Source: Candidatus Aenigmatarchaeota archaeon (lineage in GTDB: Archaea; Aenigmatarchaeota; Aenigmatarchaeia; GW2011-AR5). From it: DNA of 34,704 nucleotides. The notes under the pieces are model-generated. The model was given only the letters and a program-made list of their open reading frames with translations, was not told the origin of the DNA and did not search any database. Of the stretch, positions 29,211 to 34,704 are shown piece after piece. The number at the start of each line of letters is the position of its first letter. The stretch's first letter is position 1. The stretch spans positions 1-34,704 of the forward strand of contig JACPRW010000009.1 of assembly GCA_016193585.1 (NCBI GenBank), read 5' to 3'. The position numbers and the translations under genes are program-made.

Positions 29211-30377
29211 GTGCTCGCAGCCCTTGTCGGAAAGCCTAACTGTGGTAAGTCAACCATGTTTTCAGCAGCCACACTCGTTGATGTAGAAATCTCCAACAGG
29301 ATATTCACCACGATACAGCCGAACAAGGGCATAGCGTACGTCCGCGCACGCTGTCCCTGCACGGAGCTGCAGGTGAGGTGCACACCCGTCAATTCACTAT
29401 GCAGGAACGGAACCCGCTTACTGCCGATAAACATCGTCGATATCGCTGGTTTAGTGCCTGACGCGCACCAAGGCCGCGGCCTGGGGAACCAGTTCCTTTC
29501 CGATATCATGCAGGCAGACGCGCTCATACACGTGGTCGACGTTTCAGGTTCCACGGACAAGGACGGCAACCCCGTCGGGCCGGGGACGCATGACCCGGCG
29601 GAAGACGTTGCATTCTTCACGCAGGAACTGGACTACTGGATGCTCGGCATTGTCCAGAAGATGAACCTTGGCAGGCGCGTGGACCTCAGGGAGAAAGAGT
29701 TCATCGCGGCGCTCCACAAACAGCTCGCAGGTCTCGGCATCGCGCTCGCTGACGTGGAATACGCCGCGGCTGCAACAGGACTCAAGCAGGCAGCTCCTGA
29801 GAGCGCATACCTGCAGTTCATCGAGCTGCTGCGGAAGAAAAGCAAGCCCATCACCATTGCTGCGAACAAGGCTGATGTCCCCGGCGCGGACAAGCTCCAT
29901 GAAAGGCTGAAGGAACGCTACGACGCGGTGCCCTGCTCCGCAGCAGCCGAGCTCATGCTGCGCAGGGCAGCCGAGCAGCAGCTCGTCACCTACGCTCCCG
30001 GAGACGGCGATTTTGCTGTTTCAAAAGAACTAGACGATCGGCAGCGGAAGGCGCTGGACATCATCCGTGCGCTTATGAAGCGATTCGGTTCCACCGGTGT
30101 GCAGCAGGCGCTCGAGAAGGCGGTGTTCGGCACGCTCGGCATGATTGCTGTCTACCCGGTGGAAAACGAGCACAAATTCTCGGACAAGCAGGGGCGCGTG
30201 CTTCCGGACGTTTTTCTCATGAAAAAAGGCAGCACGGCACTTGACCTTGCGTTTAAAGTCCACGAGGACATAGGAAAAAAATTCATCGCCGCGGTCGATG
30301 CCCGCACGCACAAAAGCGTTTCCGCTTCGTATCAGCTGAAGCACAACGACACCATATCCATCAAGGCAGGACGATAG
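29211..30377 (+). CDS. OBG/YchF-family GTPase (archaeal)
   Basis: A 388-residue translation-associated GTPase/ATPase. LVGKPNCGKST (7-15 Walker A), FTTIQPNKG (switch I), NIVDIAGLVPDAHQGRGLGNQFL (switch II/G3) and TIAANKAD (NKxD) form the G domain. The C-terminal TGS domain ends in DARTHKSVSASYQLKHNDTISIKAG. A cysteine-rich stretch RCPCTELQVRC in the G domain fits the archaeal variant. GTG at 29211 gives the N-terminus MLAALVGKPN, matching family spacing; ATG at 29136/29139 would add about 25 atypical residues. Confidence 0.92.
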   Translation: MLAALVGKPNCGKSTMFSAATLVDVEISNRIFTTIQPNKGIAYVRARCPCTELQVRCTPVNSLCRNGTRLLPINIVDIAGLVPDAHQGRGLGNQFLSDIMQADALIHVVDVSGSTDKDGNPVGPGTHDPAEDVAFFTQELDYWMLGIVQKMNLGRRVDLREKEFIAALHKQLAGLGIALADVEYAAAATGLKQAAPESAYLQFIELLRKKSKPITIAANKADVPGADKLHERLKERYDAVPCSAAAELMLRRAAEQQLVTYAPGDGDFAVSKELDDRQRKALDIIRALMKRFGSTGVQQALEKAVFGTLGMIAVYPVENEHKFSDKQGRVLPDVFLMKKGSTALDLAFKVHEDIGKKFIAAVDARTHKSVSASYQLKHNDTISIKAGR

Positions 30378-30489
30378 CTATTTCAACCTTATGATGATAA
30401 TAACCCCATGTATTTTGCTTTTTTCAAGACAATGACGCAGCCATAATTCGTTCTCCGTACGCTTAGAACTGTTCCTAACGGCGTTTTGC

Positions 30490-31431
30490 ATGAGCTATGT
30501 CAAAGATTTCACGTGGAACAAAGACATGACCGCAGGGGAGCTTGCGGGCAGCCTCGGCTCTGTCGGCTTCCAGGGAACCGAGCTTGCGAAGGCGGCAGCC
30601 ATTGTCGAGAAGATGAAAGAGACAGGCGCGAAAGTTTTTCTCACATTCACGTCGAACATGGTCACGTCGGGCCTGCGCGGCTTCTTTGCGCAACTCATCG
30701 AGCTCGGCGTTGCCGATGCCGTTGTCACCACGGTCGGCAGCGTCGAGGAGGACATCATGCGCGCGTCCGGCGAACAATTCGCCATCGGCAGCTTCGCTGC
30801 AAATGATTTCGCACTGCATGAGGAGGGGACGAACAGAGTCGGAAATTTGTACATCAGCAACAAGAGCTACGAGAAGTTCGAGGCGGCAATGGGAACGACG
30901 CTCGCCGCGCTCTACGCGCACAAGAAGACGTGGACGGTCTCCGAGATGCTGCGGGAAATCGGGCTGACGCTCAGCGACCCGCATTCGATTCTGCACCATG
31001 CAGCGAAACACAACGTCCCGGTGTTCTGCCCTGCGATCACCGACGGCGCATTCGGCTTCCACTTGTTCATGTTCCAGCAGGACCACAAGGACTTCATGGT
31101 CGATGTGGTGAGAGACTTCCAGCACATCCTTGAGTGCACGAGCCACGACGAGAAGAAGGGCATCATATGCCTCGGCGGCGGGGTGAGCAAACACTATGCC
31201 ATATTCACGTGCCTTCTCAATGGCGGCTTTGATTATGCGGTGTACCTGACGACATCCCAGCAGTACGCCGGCAGCCTCAGCGGCGCGACGACGAGCGAGG
31301 CGAAAAGCTGGGGGAAGATCAAGGACGATTCCGACGCCGCGACGGTCATCGGCGACGTGACCATTACCTTCCCGCTCGTCATGGTGAAGGCACTCGAGGA
31401 GCTGGCGGCGAAAGGACTGCTCAGGCAATAA
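30490..31431 (+). CDS. dys: Deoxyhypusine synthase-family protein
   Basis: A 313-residue NAD-dependent enzyme that transfers aminobutyl from spermidine to a lysine of aIF5A. FLTFTSNMVTSGLRGFFAQLIELGVADAVVTTVGSVEEDI is the NAD-binding core. SILHHAAKHNVPVFCPAITDGAFGFHLF and GIICLGGGVSKHYAI are family blocks. SGATTSEAKSWGKI holds the active-site lysine (about K276). Length is typical. Some archaeal homologues use other polyamines. It is followed by a PLP-dependent decarboxylase, making a polyamine/hypusine link likely. Confidence 0.9.
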   Translation: MSYVKDFTWNKDMTAGELAGSLGSVGFQGTELAKAAAIVEKMKETGAKVFLTFTSNMVTSGLRGFFAQLIELGVADAVVTTVGSVEEDIMRASGEQFAIGSFAANDFALHEEGTNRVGNLYISNKSYEKFEAAMGTTLAALYAHKKTWTVSEMLREIGLTLSDPHSILHHAAKHNVPVFCPAITDGAFGFHLFMFQQDHKDFMVDVVRDFQHILECTSHDEKKGIICLGGGVSKHYAIFTCLLNGGFDYAVYLTTSQQYAGSLSGATTSEAKSWGKIKDDSDAATVIGDVTITFPLVMVKALEELAAKGLLRQ

Positions 31432-31439
31432 TATGGGAT

Positions 31440-31491
31440 AGCTGCAACGAGGCAGAGCCTTGTTGAGCTGCCAGAAAGCTGGTGCTTTCTG
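31440..31491 (+). promoter_or_regulatory. Twin RNA hairpins between dys and the decarboxylase gene
   Basis: CAACGAGGC (31445-31453) and GCCTTGTTG (31457-31465) pair with one G-U and an AGA triloop, extended by AGCT on both sides. CAGAAAGC (31472-31479) and GCTTTCTG (31484-31491) form a perfect 8-bp stem with a TGGT tetraloop. They lie 26-70 bases before the GTG start, in transcribed leader or spacer. They could control translation or processing. Confidence 0.6.
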
Positions 31492-31516
31492 AGCACGACA
31501 CCGAAGGTGGGGTATT

Positions 31517-32539
31517 GTGGCAAGATTCGTGGTGAGCCGGTCGAAAGTGCTCGCGCAGTACGCAGCCGTGCGCGAACTTGCGGACGCCGTCTCGTACAGC
31601 GTCAAGACAAACCCGCTTCTTGTTTCGTTGCTTGAAGAGAAAACTGATTCGTTCTTCGGCATACATTTCATCCACTCGCTCAGCTACGTACAGAATCCCA
31701 GCCGCGTATGGTTCTTTGCCCAGGGGTGGACTGAGCAGGAATTGAACGAACTGTTCACCCACGGCGTGCGCTCGTTCGTCGTCGACAATGAAAACGACCT
31801 TGCCATGTTGCTGCGTTATATCGAAGCAAGGGACGAGCGCATCAGCCTGCTCCTCAGGATGCGGCTGAAAGAACGAACAATTCATACGGAACGGCATTTC
31901 GTTTTCGGCTTCTACGCAGCGCAGATCAACGAGTGGATACCGAAACTGCGGAAGAACGAAAAAATAGCGCGCCTCGGCATCCACTTCCACCGGAAGAGCG
32001 AGAACCTGAGCGAGTGGGATTTCAGGGATGAATTGGGCGCAGTGATTGACAGCGCGGTTCTCGACTCAATTGATGTGCTCAACATGGGCGGAGGGATTCC
32101 GGTACAGTACAAGAATCACCCCGTTGACATGCTGCCGCACATTTTCCTGAAGATACGCGAGCTCAGGGAATGGCTCAGCGAAAGAAACGTGCAGCTCGTC
32201 ATCGAGCCGGGAAGGTTCATCGCCGCGCCGTGCACGAAGCTGGAGGCGGTCATCAGGAACATCTACGGCAATACCATCATCATCGACTGTTCAGTGTACA
32301 ACGCCGCCATGGACACGTTCGTCGTCCCCATACGGCTGCTCGTCGAGGGCGAGCGCGAAGCGGGCGAAGCGTACACCGTCAAGGGCTGCACGCCTGATTC
32401 TCTCGACGTTTTCAGGTACCGCATCTACATGGATAATCCGAAGATAGGCGACACGATTGTTTTTCTCAATGCCGGCGCGTACACGTACGCAGCGGATTTT
32501 TGCGGACTGCAGAAACTTGAGACGGTATTCGTTGACTGA
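31517..32539 (+). CDS. PLP-dependent decarboxylase, ornithine/carboxynorspermidine decarboxylase fold
   Basis: A 340-residue fold-type III PLP enzyme. SYSVKTNPLL holds the Schiff-base lysine (K30). GIHFHRKSE, NMGGGIP (phosphate-binding glycines), VIEPGRFI and the CTPDSLDVF Cys-Asp motif of the dimer partner site follow in order, and GAYTYAADF near the end provides the conserved Tyr. It could act on ornithine, diaminopimelate or carboxynorspermidine; the short length and proximity to dys favour polyamine synthesis. The start is GTG with AGGTGGGG upstream. AT-rich double-hairpin elements begin 12 bases after the stop. Confidence 0.88.
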   Translation: MARFVVSRSKVLAQYAAVRELADAVSYSVKTNPLLVSLLEEKTDSFFGIHFIHSLSYVQNPSRVWFFAQGWTEQELNELFTHGVRSFVVDNENDLAMLLRYIEARDERISLLLRMRLKERTIHTERHFVFGFYAAQINEWIPKLRKNEKIARLGIHFHRKSENLSEWDFRDELGAVIDSAVLDSIDVLNMGGGIPVQYKNHPVDMLPHIFLKIRELREWLSERNVQLVIEPGRFIAAPCTKLEAVIRNIYGNTIIIDCSVYNAAMDTFVVPIRLLVEGEREAGEAYTVKGCTPDSLDVFRYRIYMDNPKIGDTIVFLNAGAYTYAADFCGLQKLETVFVD

Positions 32540-32550
32540 ATCCCCTCATT

Positions 32551-32739
32551 TATAGCTGACCAACTTAATATTCAGGTATTACACAAGTTGGTCACCTATA
32601 GTGAACCAAGTTATAATAGTAAAGAACATTGATTTTGGAACATTTTACAATGTTCTTTCCCTATAGCAGATTGTGGTAAAAAGTTCCATTATTATTACAA
32701 TCTGCTATAATATCCGGATTCTTTACTTGGTTAACTATA
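32551..32739. mobile_element. Double-hairpin element, copy E3, interrupted by E4
   Basis: Hairpin A: TGACCAACTT (32557-32566) with AAGTTGGTCA (32585-32594), flanked by TATAG (32551-32555) and CTATA (32596-32600). Hairpin B: AACCAAGT (32604-32611) with ACTTGGTT (32725-32732), flanked by TATAGT (32597-32602) and ACTATA (32734-32739). Hairpin B's loop contains the whole of E4. Without E4 the element is 96 bp, and its loops are again largely complementary (TTCAGGTATT with AATATCCGGA, allowing G-U). Confidence 0.78.
32617..32709. mobile_element. Double-hairpin element, copy E4 (93 bp), nested in E3
   Basis: Hairpin 1: AAAGAACATTG (32621-32631) with CAATGTTCTTT (32648-32658), loop containing TGGAAC. 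Hairpin 2: TATAGCAGATTGT (32662-32674) with ACAATCTGCTATA (32697-32709), perfect, loop containing GTTCCA. Length equals E1 exactly. TATAATA occurs on both sides (32612-32618 and 32706-32712). It interrupts the loop of hairpin B of E3. Confidence 0.82.
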
Positions 32740-32744
32740 TATTC
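32735..32744 (+). promoter_or_regulatory. TATA box of argS, partly formed by the end of element E3
   Basis: CTATATATTC lies about 26 bases before the argS ATG at 32765. Its first bases are the terminal CTATA of E3, so the element end supplies part of the promoter. Confidence 0.55.
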
Positions 32745-32764
32745 GTATCTGCTTATTGATTCTC

Positions 32765-34450
32765 ATGCACCCGTTCCAGAAATTCCGTCTTGAGTGCGAG
32801 CGGCTCACCCAGCAGCACCTTCCCGGGGCAAGGCTCGAGGTGCCGCCGAAGGAAATAGGCGCCGACCTCGCGTTTCCCTGCTTTGCGCACGCGAAGGAGC
32901 TCAGGCAGAGCCCTGCCGACATCGCCAGGGAGAAGGTCAAGCCCATTGTCGGTGAAATCATGTTCTCGCCGCTCATCAGGAAGGTCGAGTCCTCCGGGCC
33001 GTACATCAACTTCTACGCGAACTGGGAAATGCTTGGCAAACTTATTGTCAATGACATCCTCAAACAGAAGGAATACGGCAAAGGGAAGAGAAAAAACAAG
33101 ACGGTCATGATAGAATATTCGTCGCCCAACACCAACAAGCCGCTTCACGTAGGGCATTTGCGCAATGATTCGATCGGCATGGCGGTGTCGAATGTACTCG
33201 ACTACTGCGGCTACGATGCCATCCGGACGGCTATAATAAATGACCGCGGCATCCACATATGCAAAAGCATGTACGCCTATCGGCAATGGGGCAACAACAA
33301 AAAGCCGGACAAAAAGCCCGATCATTTTGTCGGCGATTTCTATGTGCTGTTCGAGCAGAAGCTGAAGGAAAATCCAGACCTCGAGCAGCGCGCACTGGAG
33401 CTCCTCAGGAAATGGGAATTGGGAGACAAGAAAACCCGTACCTTGTGGAAGCACATGAGCATGTGGGTCTTGCGGGGAATGAAGGAAACCTACAAACGAT
33501 TCGGGTCGAAATTTGATTTCTGGACATTCGAGAGCGACATTTACGATAAAGCAAAGCCGATTATTGAAGAAGGGATGAGGAAAAGAGTTTTTCTCAAGAA
33601 TGAAAAAGGTGATACGGTTGCGAAACTCGAGCCGGAACTGCCCAACAAGGTGGTGCTGCGTGCAGATGGGACATCTATCTACATAACGCAGGATCTTGTA
33701 CTGGCGAAAATGCGATTCGAGAAATATAAACTTGACAAGCTCCTCTACGTTGTTGCCAGCGAGCAGAACCTCCATTTCCAGCAGCTCTTCAAAATCTTCG
33801 CACTCTTGGGCTGTTCATTCTCGAGGAAGTGCCATCATCTTTCATATGGGCTCGTTAACCTTCCGACGGGAAGGATGAAAACACGGGAAGGAACGGTCGT
33901 CGATGCGGATGAGCTCATTGCCGAGGTTGCGGGACTTGCCGCGGCAGAAATCAGCAAGAGGGAAAAAAGCCTCCCAAAAAAAGAAACAGCAGCACGGGCA
34001 GAAGCGATCGCGCTTGCTGCAATAAAATACTACCTGCTGAAGCCGGAACCGGTGAAAGACATACTCTTCGACCCGCAGCGTTCCATCGACTTTGAGGGCG
34101 ACACCGGGCCGTACCTGCAGTACACGTATGCGCGTGCGCGTTCCATCCTGCGGAAATCGAAAAAGAAGCCGCGGCTGGGGAAAGGGCACTACCAGGACAA
34201 GGAAATCGCCGTTGTCAAGAAGCTCGGCCAGTTCCCCGAGGTCATCGGGAAGTGCAGCGCCGAGCTGAAGCCGCACTTCCTCGCCAACTACCTCTTTGAG
34301 CTGGCGACGATGTTCAACGAGTTCTACCACACGACGCAGGTCATCGGGTCGGAGCGGGAGCAGGAACTGCTGGCGCTCACCAAGGCGTTCACGGACGTGC
34401 TCGGAACGGGGCTGCGGCTGCTCGGCATCGCACCGCTCGAGAAGATGTAG
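32765..34450 (+). CDS. argS: Arginyl-tRNA synthetase
   Basis: A 561-residue class I synthetase. A short N-terminal Add-1-like domain (1-105) precedes EYSSPNTNKPLHVGHLRND, with the HIGH motif as HVGH (128-131). The catalytic domain continues with GRMKTREGTVVDADEL, the KMSKS-equivalent region. The C-terminal anticodon domain has YLQYTYARARSILRK and ends in LGTGLRLLGIAPLEKM, the typical LGLxLLGI ending. ATG at 32765 is used; TTG at 32756 is less likely. TATA box and leaderless spacing agree. Confidence 0.96.
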   Translation: MHPFQKFRLECERLTQQHLPGARLEVPPKEIGADLAFPCFAHAKELRQSPADIAREKVKPIVGEIMFSPLIRKVESSGPYINFYANWEMLGKLIVNDILKQKEYGKGKRKNKTVMIEYSSPNTNKPLHVGHLRNDSIGMAVSNVLDYCGYDAIRTAIINDRGIHICKSMYAYRQWGNNKKPDKKPDHFVGDFYVLFEQKLKENPDLEQRALELLRKWELGDKKTRTLWKHMSMWVLRGMKETYKRFGSKFDFWTFESDIYDKAKPIIEEGMRKRVFLKNEKGDTVAKLEPELPNKVVLRADGTSIYITQDLVLAKMRFEKYKLDKLLYVVASEQNLHFQQLFKIFALLGCSFSRKCHHLSYGLVNLPTGRMKTREGTVVDADELIAEVAGLAAAEISKREKSLPKKETAARAEAIALAAIKYYLLKPEPVKDILFDPQRSIDFEGDTGPYLQYTYARARSILRKSKKKPRLGKGHYQDKEIAVVKKLGQFPEVIGKCSAELKPHFLANYLFELATMFNEFYHTTQVIGSEREQELLALTKAFTDVLGTGLRLLGIAPLEKM

Positions 34451-34472
34451 CGTTAACCAGGAACAAGCGGTT

Positions 34473-34489
34473 TTCTACAGGCGGTAGAA
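34473..34489 (+). terminator. Small hairpin after argS
   Basis: TTCTAC (34473-34478) pairs with GTAGAA (34484-34489), 22 bases after the argS stop. It is a weak candidate for an mRNA-end structure. Confidence 0.3.
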
Positions 34490-34511
34490 CGTTGCATCAG
34501 GATACGCGTAA

Positions 34512-34550
34512 TATATGGTGAATTGCACTGGTTATAGTGGACCAACAAAA
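34512..34550. repeat. Truncated double-hairpin element (E5)
   Basis: The first 24 bases (34512-34535) are identical to E2 bases 28187-28210, including the stem arm GGTGAATTGCA. They then run into TATAGTGGACCAA, matching the start of E3 hairpin B (TATAGTGAACCAA) at 12 of 13 positions. The right arms are missing. It looks like a deletion derivative joining the left arms of both hairpins. The remaining 34551-34640 region holds nothing else recognised. Confidence 0.6.
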
Positions 34551-34647
34551 GAATACCGACATATTACTCGCCTGCGTGAATGCTGCGTGGTCTTGACCCG
34601 CAGATGAGAGCAGGCTCCCTTTTTCTTGAGGCACGTGTAAAAGTTTA

Positions 34648-34704
34648 ATGCGGATAGTGATGCGGCTTTCGCCGCACCCGAACATCCGCGGAGTTGATTC
34701 GCCA
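34648..34704 (+). CDS. Start of a gene running off the right edge (partial)
   Basis: An open frame from ATG at 34648 (or 34660) reads RIVMRLSPHPNIRGVDSP and continues past the window. AAAAGTTTAA lies just upstream. A short stem TGCGGC/GCCGCA falls within it. Too little is present to assign a family. Confidence 0.35.
   Translation, partial: MRIVMRLSPHPNIRGVDSP

Noticed and set aside
30475-31671. Minus-strand frame of 398 codons
   Set aside because: It is antisense to the deoxyhypusine synthase gene and the start of the decarboxylase gene, both of which carry clear family motifs.
32753-33775. Minus-strand frame of 340 codons
   Set aside because: It is antisense to argS, whose HVGH and C-terminal motifs are unambiguous.
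34497-34685. Minus-strand frame of 62 codons at the right edge
   Set aside because: It crosses the truncated element E5 and has no coherent composition or start signal.

Overview
The window comes from an archaeon, most likely a small-genome DPANN-type lineage; the phylum is not settled by what is visible. The evidence is a Sec61-beta, an archaeal histone, a TFB (TFIIB), ribosomal protein eS1/S3Ae, an ATP-dependent DNA ligase, a NusA-like KH protein, an archaeal YchF/OBG GTPase and a deoxyhypusine synthase. Many genes look leaderless, with a TATA-like box about 26 bases before the start codon. Core genes are GC-rich, and AT-richer accessory islands sit between them. No tRNA, rRNA, CRISPR array, transposase or integrase was seen.

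Layout. 1-2000: structured left edge, Sec61-beta, a double-hairpin element and a HEPN/MNT pair. 2061-4824: endonuclease IV-like protein, sugar-nucleotide epimerase, glycosyltransferase, histone. 4933-7869: tandem small paralogues of unknown function, TFB, small unknown genes. 7944-10455: an orphan protein, a PIN/UPF0175 toxin-antitoxin module bracketed by a short duplication, and a wHTH regulator. 10541-14013: UDP-GlcNAc supply (GlmU-like protein, an unknown protein, GlmS), where the last two genes are AT-rich. 14175-18401: small membrane protein, a 487-residue orphan, DNA ligase. 18533-26266: eS1, small membrane proteins, an NTase-HEPN fusion, a TIM-barrel protein, VapBC, and a 553-residue orphan. 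26411-27962: three genes of unknown function including a diverged paralogous pair. 27963-34450: a broken GNAT gene, KH protein, OBG GTPase, deoxyhypusine synthase, PLP decarboxylase and ArgRS.

The most notable result is a family of about 93-bp double-hairpin elements. There are four full copies (627-719, 28187-28283, 32551-32739, 32617-32709) and three probable fragments. Each copy has two adjacent hairpins bounded by TATAG/CTATA. The stems differ between copies but remain base-paired, and the two loops within a copy are complementary to each other, suggesting a kissing-loop fold. One copy interrupts a GNAT gene by exactly 93 bp, and one sits inside the loop of another, so they behave as mobile, non-autonomous elements. 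No mobilising enzyme is present.

A second thread is a TTACTA/TAGTAA-type inverted repeat found next to the TATA box of four genes or operons (4933, 7944, 10541, 14415). The 10541 copy lies in the divergent promoter region of the wHTH regulator gene, which makes that regulator a candidate ligand.
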